64,000 bases of DNA from Romanomermis culicivorax. Lineage: Eukaryota > Nematoda > Enoplea > Mermithida > Mermithidae. The stretch spans positions 248,001 to 312,000 of the forward strand of contig CAWUHX010000092.1 of NCBI GenBank assembly GCA_963922205.1, in the 5' to 3' direction. Position 1 is the stretch's first letter; every line of letters starts with the position of its first letter. Below, piece after piece: positions 34,775 through 47,300 of this stretch. The notes under the pieces were generated by a model. The model ran no database searches. It was not told the origin of the DNA and worked only from the letters and a program-made list of their open reading frames with translations. The position numbers were made by a program, and so were the translations under genes.

Positions 34775-35357
34775 TACTAAAGTCATGATCGGCGCGAAGC
34801 GCCGGAAAATTTCGAGATTATGACCATCTAAAATGCACCAAAATGCATCTTTTCTGTATCCGATCTCCAAAATTTTCTTCCCCGAATGGGGAAAGAGCCC
34901 AAAATTTTTTTCCCCGAAAAAGCACGATTTGGGGAAAAAATAGTGGTGTAAACTGATGTTACTGTAAAGATGACCATATGCCCAGGGTTGGCGAGCATTG
35001 GGTTTTTGGGTTTTTTAAGAAAAAGCATTCATTTTTTTCTATTTTGTTCTCAAGAATACAAATTTCTTCCTGATTTAACAATGAATTCAGAGTTGAGCTC
35101 ACAGTTTTTTCCTCAATCGAACATTTTTGTTGATTTTTTTTGGAATCGAGGAAAATTTTTCGCGCTTGGGCATTACTTTGCGGAAAAATTTTTCGATGGT
35201 CGAGTTCATACTTTTATGCCAGATTGTCAGCCGTGATTATTTTTCCAGAAAATCCCTAAGATTCAGATCATTTTTCCAGAAAATCCCTTATTGCTCTATT
35301 ATTTTCCAATGATTGCATTGCTTCCTTATTTCCTAGTTCTACGTCACAAATTATGGC

Positions 35358-35764
35358 AACTTCACGAAAATTTGCAGACTTTTTCTGCATTAACCAAAGC
35401 AAGAGAAATGCTTGAGAATCTCAGTAGTCATAAAAATGTACATTTTGACAATTTTGACGATCAAATGAAAGTTGGAACATCTGCTCAAGCCGAATCCGAA
35501 ATACATGATGACAATAAATTTGCCGAAACAGTTCTTGATGTAGAAGCTTGTGCTTTACAGAATTCTGCAATTAATTCAGATGCCCAACAGTTAACTGATT
35601 ATACTGATGATGAAGAAATGCTGCTGGATGATGTACAAAAAACTCTGCAACAGTGTTTTATTTTTGTGCACGGACATTTGTGCAATTTGCAAGGAAAAAC
35701 TAAAAAAAGTTGTGCCAATGGCACAAAAAAAATTCCTCCTTACAAACATACTAACAAGTTTTAA
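35358..35764 (+). pseudogene. Unrecognised acidic ORF within hAT-like element
   Basis: After GCAG at 35355-35358 an open frame runs to 35764. It is acidic and helix-prone: SALTKAREMLENLSSH, NFDDQMKV, AETVLDVEACALQ, LTDYTDDEEMLLDDV. From about 35650 it merges into the dispersed GTGCACGGACATTTGTGC repeat, so the true end is lost. Codon content looks more protein-like than in neighbouring frames. It may be part of an element protein or a captured host exon; no family is recognised. Confidence 0.35.
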
Positions 35765-36503
35765 AAAGTTTTATGCTAAAAGTTCAATAGAAAAAAATTG
35801 AAGATACTTTCACCGCACAAAAAAATTGATATGAAAATCGTGCCTGGGGAGGGGTATGAGGTGGTATTAGGGGAGGGTATAAGGTGGTATTACCCCTACC
35901 TAAAGTCCTAAAAATTGATTACTAGTTTCCTGATTTTGAGACAAAATAACGTGATGACTGAAAACTTTGCTACACTACCCGGCCAAAGTTTCAACTTTAC
36001 CTCTATCTTAAGAATCTGACCTTGATGACCTCTGGTGCCCACTGTATTTTTATCTAACCACGTCAGTGAGATAAGAAACAGTGATCCAAGAAACGATGTA
36101 TAAGATTCGAAAGAAATCGTAGAAATTCGAGAAAAAAATTTTTCGAAAAATTTTTGGCGTTTTTCCTCAAATGGGGCGAAAAGTTTTTGGAAAAAACACT
36201 GGTTGAGCCAACTGTAGTGACTGCGGTGCAGTCTCTTCTGACTCTTACATGACAACGGATTTGAAATGAGATAACACAACTCAACAAACAAACCAAATGC
36301 TTCGCAAATTTGCAATTCAGGAATTTTTTAGCGCTATTCGATTCATTTCGTATGACTGTCTTGTTGAGTTGAGTTATTCTAATCTAAAAGCTGAAAATTC
36401 ATATTAAATAATTTTAAGTTATGTTTCAATTGTTTTTTAGCTGATTCTTTTTTGGCTAAAGTTGATTCGCTTTGGTAGTTTATCTGAATATTTGGCGGAT
36501 TTT

Positions 36504-36536
36504 ACTGCTCATGAGTCATAAACACTCATGAGCAGT
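36504..36536. repeat. Perfect 13-bp hairpin
   Basis: ACTGCTCATGAGT and ACTCATGAGCAGT flank a 7-nt loop (CATAAAC). Confidence 0.9.
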
Positions 36537-37727
36537 GCTAGTGAGTAATACACAGCATCACTTGTAACTGCTAAAGTTCTTGTTATACCTACACTGCTCA
36601 CAGTCATCAGCAGCTCGTAAGCTGACTTGAGCTGTCCTAAAATTTTGAGGGAGACGGTAGACCCCTTGGAGAGAGAGGCAGTTAGCAGCTCTCTGGGGAA
36701 AAAATGGGCTGGAAACAGCCCCCCCCTTCCCAAGTATGCTGGTTGGGTGGCTGTAAGCATTATGAATGTTGAAGAAACATCAAACTTTTTTCAGCCCGCA
36801 AAGTCACAGTTTGCAAACAACTCGCTGAATGTATGATTTCGTCAAGTGAAGATTAAGAAAAAGATATACGTTTCGTTACAAAATACTGGAGAGGGGCCAA
36901 AAATCTGCTATGCAATATTGGTTGACGAAAGGCAAAACGTGGCCTCTGTTGCAAAAAATTGCATTGAGAGTATGTTTTTTAAGACTAATGACAAACAGGC
37001 ACAATTCATTTTGTCATGTCATAATCAGGTATTGACCGTCGACTGCGTCATCAGAGCGTAATTTTTCAACATTTGGCTTTGTTCACACCAAGTTGCTAAT
37101 CGATTGTCATCTACATCGGTCGAAAAACTAGTCTTCATAAAATTCAATGCCAACAATTTTTTCAACGGTGCAGAGGTGGATGATTTTATTTGTTACAATG
37201 AGTAATTTGTGTATCCTCGTTTTAAAATCAGGTAAAAGGATCCGAGAAGTGAGAATGTTTTGCTTTATGAAGAATAAAATTTTAATGATGTTCTATTTGC
37301 TTTATTTTTACTTGGTTCTGATCCACCATTGTGAAATTTAGAAAACCCCTGATAAAACCCATAAAAACCCAAAAACCCGAATTCGAAATTTTTAAAAGCT
37401 GTTTTTCCCAACCCTGATCTGCCCCAAAGTAACGTGAACTACAATGTATTGCCCTTCATTTGCCTGCTTACATAATTCTTAGGCTTAGAACGGAGCCGCG
37501 TTGAGCAACGTGCCCGTCCCGTTAGGCATCTTCAAAATCAAAATTAAGTTTTGTATGTATGGTTCACACACGGGGCTTAGGCATAGGATCGCTAATTCAT
37601 ACTTATGTGTAAAAAACGTGGAAAAATTCGATAGCCCATAGAGTGCATAAGTACCCTGTTTTTTCGGTAAATCGGTGTGTTTGGCAAAAATAATTTTGAG
37701 CTAAATTTTTTTGGATATACTAGAGAA

Positions 37728-38598
37728 CAGGGTTCCCACACAACCGGGGAAACCGGGGCAACCGGGGATTATCAGGGGATTTTTTTGACGACCGGGGAAA
37801 CAGGGGAAATCAGGGGAAAATCATGGTATTTTGACAAGAACCGGGGAAAATTTTTTCGTCATTGATTTTTAGTAATATGTTTATAATATACAAATGTTTT
37901 TTGTCGCCACATTTTGTTTTGTGGATATAATCACACTCTCATTTAACTGAGAACGAGTCAATTGTCAGAAAACTGAGTCCATTCATAGTTCTAGATTAGG
38001 GAAAAACAGCATTAAACCGGTTTAATCGTATAACATAAAAAACAATGGAGCATGATTGACATCAAACTAAATTTCAGTTTGCGTATAAACAATGCATATT
38101 TGTGGGTTTTTCGTCGCGTGTAATACATTCGAAAAGGCCAAAAACTTTTACATACAATAGATTTGATTTGCGATAAAAATTTTGAAAACTGAAGCTGAAA
38201 TTATCTACTTTCAATCGTTTTCAATATGCTTCTTTCCGTAATAATCCACTCGAGGTTGAAGGCAAGAAATGTAAAAAATCGATAACCGCAAAAATGGAAA
38301 AAAACGCTTTGAGTTGGCAACGGGTACACGAATGGTCTACAGAAAGTCTTGACTGAGGAAAAATAAGCTTTTATAACGGTCTTAAATGAAGGGAGTCGTG
38401 ATACGCATACACGTGAATTGAGGAGACTACATCGCTATGAACTAAAAGTGTTCACTATCCGTAAGTGTTCATTATCAGAACCACAAAACAAAATGTTGAC
38501 ACAGTTTTTTTATTTCGCAGAATTTTACCTTTTTATTCATATTATGAAAACCGGGGAAAATCAGGGGATTTTTTTTGGAGATTTGTGTGGGAACCCTG
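37728..38598. mobile_element. hAT-like element, 871 bp (TSD AGAGAA)
   Basis: Perfect 14-bp inverted ends CAGGGTTCCCACAC, flanked by AGAGAA at 37722-37727 and 38599-38604. Near the left end ACCGGGGAAA-type words repeat at least six times; two inverse-context copies (AACCGGGGAAAATCAGGGG) lie near the right end. No coding region remains. Confidence 0.9.
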
Positions 38599-38604
38599 AG
38601 AGAA

Positions 38605-39015
38605 CTACGACACCATTTTTTATCTTTTTGTGAGCAATTTTCGACTATTAATGACGTTTTTCGGAAATTTTTTCGATATAATTCATGCTTTTGACTCACC
38701 GACCTTGATCCCTTTTTTATGTTGATTCTATCCAGTTCTGTGCGGAAAATTCCCGAAAAATTTTCCGCGTAGTCAAAAAATGGTCTTCACTTTGAAAGGA
38801 AAATCTCTTCTGGGCGTATTTTCTACCTACAAACGACATGGGGAAGTCAAAAATTTTCTGGTCTCTTTCCACATTTAGCGAAAGTTTTTTCCTAAATTTG
38901 AAACAAAGTCAAATTTTCCATATTTTTTTCACATCATTTTCGCTGAAAAATGCTTTCAGATTCTTGATTAACTCGTTTTTATGCATACTAAAACGTTTTC
39001 AGGTATATGGGAAGA
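38605..39015. other. Non-coding spacer
   Basis: No gene seen. CGCTGAAAAATGCTTTCAG near 38940 resembles the target region of the 32559 element (CGCTCAAAAATGCTT), so an uninserted relative of that repeat is present. Confidence 0.4.
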
Positions 39016-39019
39016 ATTT

Positions 39020-39388
39020 GGGCATCTTGACCCCCAGCAGCTTTCGATTGACTCCCAGCAGATTCCTGCAGACCCACAGCAGAGTCTGTTCCCCAGCATT
39101 GATCAAAGAGATGAAGAAGGAAAATGGGAAAGAAAAGAAGAGAAAGACGTTATAAGAATGAAAATAATGCTGTACTTTGGCGGTTTTTCTAAATGAAGCA
39201 TACATGATTCCAAAGTAACATTTAAACCGATAAAAAATCAGGACAAGTGAATAGACCAACGTAGATGTAATAATTTGCTGGTTGGATGTTAGAAAACCTT
39301 TCTTTTGGTAATAAAGAAAGAAAAGAAATTCTATTTCATCCCTCTGTTTCGACCCCCGGCAGAATTTCTTTGCTGAGCATGCATTATG
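39020..39388 (-). mobile_element. TIR element family A, diverged copy
   Basis: It contains GACCCCCAGCAG repeats, GAGATGAAGAAGGAAAATGG, GGTTGGATGTTAGAAAACC and ends GCTGAGCATGCATTATG. The left terminal repeat is missing and no target duplication can be assigned. It is more diverged than the copies at 14, 19 and 22 kb. Confidence 0.75.
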
Positions 39389-39454
39389 TCTATAATCCTA
39401 AGTAGTTTTAAATGGAAAAAGAAGTATAAATTTTCGAATAAAATTACCAAAGTT

Positions 39455-40005
39455 ACCAAAACATCAAAGATAGCAAATATTATTGCCAGGGCTTTCATTT
39501 CGAAAGACCCTGATTGAGAATTAAACATTACAGTAGCTATGTATGTAAGACCAATCTCGGAATGTGCTCCTCTCGTTTGGAATCCGCATCTAATATATAG
39601 TTGATATTCTGAATATTGAAAGTATTAAACGTAAATTCACAAACAGTACTAGCTGATAAAACTTTGTCTGATGATGAGTGGTTAAAACAGCTAAAATTAG
39701 ACAGATTTGAAGTTCATCTATTGAACTTCGTAGCCATATTCACGTATGAGTTAATCAACGAATCTTTCTTACCGTATGATGAATTTTTTGGCACTCCACT
39801 TCCATTGTAGTACTCGATTTAGTTAACAGAATTTATTATAGATTCCTAAATACAATTTTTATTGCAGAAAAAATTGTTTAGAGTTCGGAGCGCCAGAATA
39901 TGGAATTATCTTACCGGAAGAATAAAGGCTGCAACTTCAGTTTCAACTTTTAAAAAACATTTAACTGAAATTAACTTTGATTTCCCTTTGAAGTGGCGTA
40001 TGTAA
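39455..40005 (+). pseudogene. LINE reverse-transcriptase C-terminal remnant
   Basis: Frames shift several times but follow the order of a CR1/Jockey-like ORF2 end: KIANIIARAFISKDPD, YVRPISECAPLVWNPHL, DILNIESIKRKFT, a region LKLDRFEVHLLNFVAIF, and the tail VRSARIWNYLTGRIKAATSV with TFKKHL, stop TAA at 40003-40005. Stops and frame changes show it is dead. It belongs to the same broad group as the tail at 30865. Confidence 0.85.
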
Positions 40006-41314
40006 GCGCGTCATCATGCTTGTCGTCACTCGTTCAGTCGTTCCCTGTTCTTCATTAACAATTTGTATTCGTGTTAGATTGTTTTTCTACGACATTTGTC
40101 TTTACTTTCCAAGTTCAGAATAAATTATTGCTTCTGAAATGTTGGAAAATTATATTAGCAATCATTTTTAATGATTCATGGTTTGGTGTATAAAATAAAT
40201 GAAATAGAGAAATAGCGGAAAATCCACGATGATTCCATATTCAACGCAATCCAAAATTTTGATTTTCAATATATTTCAAATAAACTTACGAGTTTTATAT
40301 TTATGTAACCATGCATGTAACAGGACCCTGAGGTCTGGAGGGAGTCGGCCGACTTTTTTGTGGCCGGGGTTCACTGATTCCTCAAAATTTTAGGGGGGTT
40401 TATGAAGGAAAACTAATCGATTTTCTCTCGAAAAAAAGTCGGAAAAACGGTTCAAAAAGTAACATTTGTCTATAGCTGACCATAGGATTGGAAAGTCCTG
40501 GAGGATCGCCTAACGGCTAGTCATATGGCCGACGATTTCTAGGGGGGGTTCTTATAGCAGTTTCCCACAATTACATGTATGTATGTAACTAGTATGAAAT
40601 GAAACCCTTAGAGGCAATCAAAAATGACTGAGAATGAGAGTGTAGTTTTTTGAGGTTGCGTTTTTGTCATTGCCAATGCCAGGCAAAGAGGAAGTTTGAG
40701 TATTTGATGCTCCCAAATTCGCTTTTTAACCCGAAAACTTCCAAGGTTTTGTTGCCTTTTTCGAGAACACCCAAAATTTTTTCAATTTGTTCCCGATATT
40801 ACAGACGCCGGCACTAAAACCTTGATTTCGAGGGAGTAACCGTATTTAGATGATCAAAACCGTAGATGAGATGGTCAAAAGTTCTTTCGTTCGGGGATTT
40901 GTCAACTCCTTACCAAAATTTTATTCAATATCGTATGTTTATTTGACAATGCCAAAAACCAAAAAGTGTCGTTTTTTTCGGTGCTTAGCATCGAAATGAG
41001 CACTCCCTGAATTTTTTGATATATGATAAATATGTTTTCAATTTTTCGAGCGGAAAAATACTATGGAAGAAAAATGTTGACGTCTTTCTTCAATTCACGA
41101 AAAATTCCTTGCAGAAAATATGTATCCGTTTCTCAAAAATGATCCTATCTATTAGCGTATTAATTTTTGATTCTCCCCTAATGTGTAATTTACAGGTTAG
41201 GGTTTATTTTAAACTTACCACTTGACAAGATCGAACTTTCCATAAAAATTATTTTTAATTTAATATTCTATTTGATCCATGTTACTGTAGAATTTACGAC
41301 CGTTAAAAGCGAAT
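40006..41314. other. Upstream region of the SCAF-like gene
   Basis: No gene seen. A GC-rich patch at 40320-40560 contains GGGAGTCGGCCGAC and GGCCGACGATTTC. The stretch must hold the promoter and 5' UTR of the gene starting at 41315, but no TATA or initiator could be assigned. Confidence 0.4.
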
Positions 41315-44300
41315 ATGATGAGTAACGAAGACGCCGAAATTCTTAAACAGTTCAGCCAAGAAGTATGAAAATTTTTATTTCTACATGCAATAAATTCTGA
41401 TTTTTTATAATCAATTTTAGCTGGCTTCTTTGTACGATTCGAAGCCACCCGTATCCAAAGCCAAGATGGTACAATTGACGAAATCTGCTATGAAAGGCAT
41501 AAAATTTTATAAACACGTTGTCATGGCGGTCGAGAAATTCATTCATCGGGTGAGTTTTGCTGTAAACATTTTTATTCTAAAGCCTTTTCGCACCTCGGTC
41601 AAGGTTTACGGAAAGATCGAAAACTTATATTTCACACAATCCTACAATCTCTTTTCCCTATGATTCCGGCCGATCGGTTGCACTTTAAATCACTTTCATT
41701 TTGTGCTAACTTCTTGAATTTAGTGTAAACCCGAATATAAATTGCCGGGCTTGTACGTGATCGACTCTATTGTCCGTCAATCTAGACATCAATTCGGCAC
41801 CGATAAAGACGTTTTTGCACCGAGATTCTGCAAAAATTTGGAAAACACTCTACAGGTGGCTGCGTCACTTTGCGCTGACGAAGACAGGGTATGCGATTGA
41901 CTTTTTTGATGTGGAAATATTATTCTACGTATTTCAAATGAGAAAAAAAATTCTTCATTAACTCTTAACATTGAAAGTGTTCAGCGTTTTTCCTTTTTCT
42001 TCAGGCAAAAGTTGTGCGGATCATGAATCTTTGGTTGGAAAATAACGTTTTCCCAGAAGAAACTATTAGCCCTATATTAGCGGATTTCAAAAGTATGATC
42101 TATCTTAAAAGCTGAAATAATATATTGTATATATAGGCGGATTAATTTTTTTCAACATAGGTATGGATGTGACCGTGATACCTGCAGCCGAAGAACAATC
42201 TATCGCGTTAGAAAAAGTAGGTGGGAAGAGATGAGGACTATAACATGTTAAAAACTAGAACTAAAATGCAGCGTAGTGAAAGCCTGTGGTACACAAATCA
42301 GTTGATGCGTATTATAATAGTATATTTATTTATCAGATCTGCATGTAACCACTTTTTATTGCGTTTATTTCGACGTGAAACATCGCTCAACGTTTTCCAA
42401 TTTTTTGCATTGAAGGAAATAATTTCGTTTTTATTTAAGCTTCGTTTCGATTAAAAATTTTTTAAATTAAAGGCCAAAAGTAGATCCGAAAACAAAACGT
42501 CGAAAAATATACCTGAGGCGCCGACGCCCTCTTCCAATCCGGAAAAGTTGTCCAAAATTACTACGGGCGAAAAAACGACACTACAATCTAAAAAAGAGAA
42601 CAACAATAACAACGAGCAAGAAAAGACGGAATTTTTGCAACAAATTCAAAAGTTGACTTCATCGTTAATAAATCAACAAAAGTCCAGCGGTGGTAAAAAA
42701 TCGAAGACGGGTAGCGGCGGAGATTCGGATAGGAAATTAACTAAAGTTGGTGACCAAATTTTTAATACTTTGTTTTTTATTTTTTCAGTTTTCTGTAGAA
42801 AATATGTCAGAGTAAAAAGCGATTTTCATTGTCAGGAGCTTTTCTCGGTTAATTTTATGACGGAAAATTTAGATTACAGTAGTTGAAGTAGATGAAGTGA
42901 TCGTAAAACTTCATATATATTTAGGGTGATTTGATGAGCTGAAAAGAATGCCTCCGTGCTTTTTGCTCAAAACTGGAAATCAAAGGATACATTAAAATCC
43001 AAACTTGAAAATGAGAATTGCTTTTTGACTCAGAAGACCGGCAGAAACTCGAAACAATACCAGAAGCTAACTTTTTCAAATAAATTCCATTCAAGCAAAT
43101 CAAAATTCAAATTCAATAAATTCAAAAATTATGTGCGATTCAAAATAAATTTTCAAAATTCTACGAATTTAATTCTGATTCAACGAAACAGCGTAAGTTT
43201 AAAATTCTGGCATGAAAAACGTGATCTGTTGGTGTTATTCATCAGAACAACAGTTTTTGACTTTGCGTGTATAAAAAATAATTCTTAACATTTTATGTAT
43301 TTAGACATTTATTTTCATTGGAGAAATACACTCTTTTACTTTTAACCTTGTAAAATCGGAACGTAAACGGCGGTTTTGAAATTGGTGGAATCGAAACTGT
43401 GAAGTCGAAAATTCTAAAACCGAAACTAAAATCAGAAAGCCCAATATAGTGAAACCGGATCATCTCTTGTGATCATAACACACACGCTGATAAAAAGTTG
43501 TTGATTTTTATCTGTCTCTCTATGTAGATATATTAAGAAATGGTTACTCTGTTTCAAATAATATTCCAAGATTAGCCGTAAAATAAATATTGTAAAAAAT
43601 GACTGAATATTAAAAAAACTGAATGTTCTGTCGAACCAATTAATCACATTGTTCATGCTCGTAAACCCAAACCCGTAGCGCAACAGGAACGAATTTGTCA
43701 GTGTAGCATGCTACGACTTTGAAACTCATGCACGCCAAATTTTCGATCACATTGTTTTTATCCCCTACATATCATGCTTTGAAGTCACTTTAATTTCTAA
43801 CTGATGCAGCTTACTGTAGGTAAATTTTTCCAAAACATGTCTCAAGTTCGTTTGAACGCTCCTGAATTCTAAATTTAACCATGTAGTACTTTCGTTATGA
43901 CAGAATTAACATGCTTATCAATCAATATCGGATCCAGTCTTGATTTTCTATTTACACGTTCAATCAGAAATATCAAAAAGCTGTGAAAATCGGATTTTTT
44001 GCTGAAATTTTAGAATTATTTTTCTATAGCCTGAAAAATTGAATGCGAAAGAAAAAACGACTCAATTATATTCCCATTTTTGGATAAACTATCACCAATT
44101 TTTCATGTTGTACAATATTTTGTTTAAATTTTTAAAAATATCGTATTTTTCCTCCCATTAATCTCTGAATTTTTAATTTGCAGAAAATTTTGTCGCAGTA
44201 TGATTACAGCGATGACGATGGCGACGAGGTTGAAGAATTGGAAGAAGATGGCGACGACAGCATAGGTGAAGTCAGTCCCGATAAGTTAAACGCCGGGCAA

Positions 44301-47300
44301 AATGATTCTGATTTGTCGTTAAATTTTGCACAGTGAGTTTTCTATTAGTTGTCGAAAATTTTCGGTAAAAAATCTTGTAAGCAAATCGTGAACTAGAAAA
44401 AAGATTTTGATTGAAATCAATTTCGATTTTTTCCCGAATTTTACTATAAATCGATTTTTGCAATTTTTTCTACAGCGCAGCTCAAAATTTGCTGAATAAT
44501 CCGCAAATTTTGCATCAAATTCAAAAAATGCAACAAACGATTACGCGAACAAATTCCAACGACGAGTCGGCAGCCGTTAACGCAGCTGCACCGCCACCGC
44601 CGCCCGTGCCTGCGCCGACGGCTACATTCGATTTTCGTGGTCACGCTAATGCCGCGTCGAACAAACCGGTGTTTGATAATCAAGTATGAAGACAACCGCG
44701 CCAATTCGGCCAGTGTTGGATGAATTCTGATTATTTTCACGTTTAGATTTATTTACTGAAATCATCACTCTGATCTGAAATCTACAAAATGATTTTCATA
44801 ACTTGATTGAGTGAGGAAAGGTCTACCTTCGTTATAGCATAGAGGCAAAAATACAAAAACATTCAAAATCCAAAAAATTTCGCGGTATCAATTTTGACTC
44901 TTTCAGGATGAAAACGATCAACAATCTTCAAACCAAATTAGATACTGCAATTTTGCGCATTTCTGCGCCATCAAAAGCAAACCGCATCACTTTTGACCAA
45001 GATGTTGAATATATTTAGGACGTGCATTCTAGGGTTAAATTCGTTCTTAGAGTTCTGTTTTTCTGACAATTTTTTTTGTTTTTTGTCGATGATTTTGTGT
45101 GCACCTTCCTACTTTTCGTGTCTTCATTTCTCTTAAAACGTACATATAACGGTACAAATTTCACAGGCTTATCCACCGCCAGCCGAACCTTTGCCGCCCG
45201 GTTTCGATTCGTCTGGCGGCTGCTCGACCACAATGTCCTCGGCGGCCACCATTCGCGAAGACCGTGACGAACGTCGTCGCGTTTCGGCACCCAACGAAGA
45301 ATCGACATCGTCGTCGACGACGAGGCATTCCGGCGATCGTGATCGTCGTAAACGATCGTCGCGCGATCGTTCCCGATCGAGGTATACTATTTGTATATAG
45401 ACTGAAATAATATAATTCAATACAGATTTCAATTATTCCACTAAACATTAAAAAAGAAAATTAGTTGTTCGCAAAACTAAAATTGTTTCAGTTTTTCGTT
45501 ACAAAAACCAAACAATTTATCTTTCATGTTCATTTTTGAACGCAAAACTATCAAAAATACCGATTTTTGATAATTTTTCACCAGTGCACCTTGAAAATCA
45601 TGAATGTTCTCAAAATTTCAAGTCTTTCAAATATATTCTGAGTAATTTCAATAATATAAAAGTGAAAAAGATTGAGAATCAATACTCGGAAAGACATGAA
45701 TTAGTATTAATATTATCATTGTTGGTCAAATTTTCGCATCTCAACTCGATGAAACGCCGAAATATGCAAATTTTGTGAATTTTGACGTTAGAAATACTCA
45801 AATAATCTACAACATCTAGATTCAACAGCGTACATGAAATTTTGAAAAGAAATACTAAAAATATACTGATTTTTTCATGTATATGAGGTTTAATTTAAAT
45901 TTCGAACAAAAAATGTGAATTTGTAAAAAGATGATAAATTTTGTCTCTAAAGTGAATTTTCGTCTGCATATTATATCGTATTGTTGCAATGTGTATAAAA
46001 TTTTGGCACAGAAAGTAGCATTAATGTTTTTTGTTAATTAAATTTCAATTTTTTCGAAGTTGTGCAAGCTTCATGTCAACATTATGCTTCGCATACAGCA
46101 TACAGATAGCGAATTTATTCGAGCTTCAAAAATTTTTGAATGAACTCAAATCAAATGTCCAGGTTGTTTGTTGTGTGCAGTTTCAAACAACGGGAGAAAT
46201 TTTGTATGATTTTTGAGCGGTAGAAGTTCTTTTTCTGTTGTCGTAACTTTTTAGTTTGTTGGAGTTTAATCTAGCTACAGTAAACTGAATCAGCAGTCCT
46301 GGGACCGCCTGTCCATACTGTCTATTGATCACGTCAACTGTAATCTGTCTTTCAAATATCAAAAAATAAGTAACCGTTCTAAAAATCGTTCACATGAGGT
46401 TTTTATTGTCAGATTTTTTATTCAAGAATTTTTAATAATTAGTCGAGTATGCTCACAAGTTTCCACTTCCTTGAGATTTACGGTTCAGCAGGAAATGATA
46501 AGAATATAAAATACCTGCTTTCCAGTCACAAGCATTTCAAGAAGAACAGACAACACACAGTAGGACATGTTGCTTTTACATTAAACAAAATTTAAGAAAT
46601 GAGGATTAGAATAGAAAAATAAAAAAATGGAATTGATAAACGTAAACTTAGAGATTTAATGAAAAACAAACAATTCATATTTATTAAAAGTGAAAAATAT
46701 AATGAATATTTAAACGTTATTGTAAACATTCCGTTTGATCATTATTCGTCTATTCAATTTCAAGATCTCGCGATCGAAAACGAAAGCATCGTTCGCGTAG
46801 TCGTTCAAAATCGCCCGCTACAGCCTACAGTAAACGGCACAAATCGACAACGTCAGTGAATAATAATAACGGCGAGAACGCGAGCAGTAAAAAAGACGAC
46901 GATCGCGGCGATAGAGATCGCGATCGCGAGCGTAACCGTCGGTCGCGCTCGCCGCGGGGCGATCGTCGAGACAGAGATCGCGAACGCGATAGACGTAGTC
47001 GCGGTATGCTATCCAGCGTTAAAGCTAAGCACGTATCGAGTAAGTAATAGAATTGGAAGACTGTTTTTTGATGTTGGATATTTCAAAATTGATGAGAAGA
47101 TACAGTTTTTAAAATTTCAAATTTTTTCTCTTTTTCAGTCGAAATTTCTAGTCGAGAACGTTGTTATTGAACTTTTCAAAGCTACTTTTATGCAAGTTGT
47201 AATGTGAACCGAATAGAAAACAGAAATATATTCAAAACTGGTCGATTTCTCAGAATCATCATTGAAAAAAATGCTTTTTCGCCCAAAGTATTTTTTATCG

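Larger units (their letters stand above)
34983..37416 (+). mobile_element. hAT-like element, 2.4 kb (TSD-like ATATGCCC/ATCTGCCC)
   Basis: It starts CAGGGTTGGCGAGC and ends CCCAACCCTG. Subterminal GGGTTTTTGGGTTTTTT at the left is mirrored by AAACCCATAAAAACCCAAAA at the right. The flanks ATATGCCC and ATCTGCCC agree at 7 of 8 positions. Internal sequence is large enough to have held a transposase, but only fragments are open. Confidence 0.65.

Noticed and set aside
45015..45448. Antisense frames opposite SCAF exon 9
   Set aside because: Shadows of the Arg/Ser-rich coding strand; the plus-strand exon has matching splice phases.
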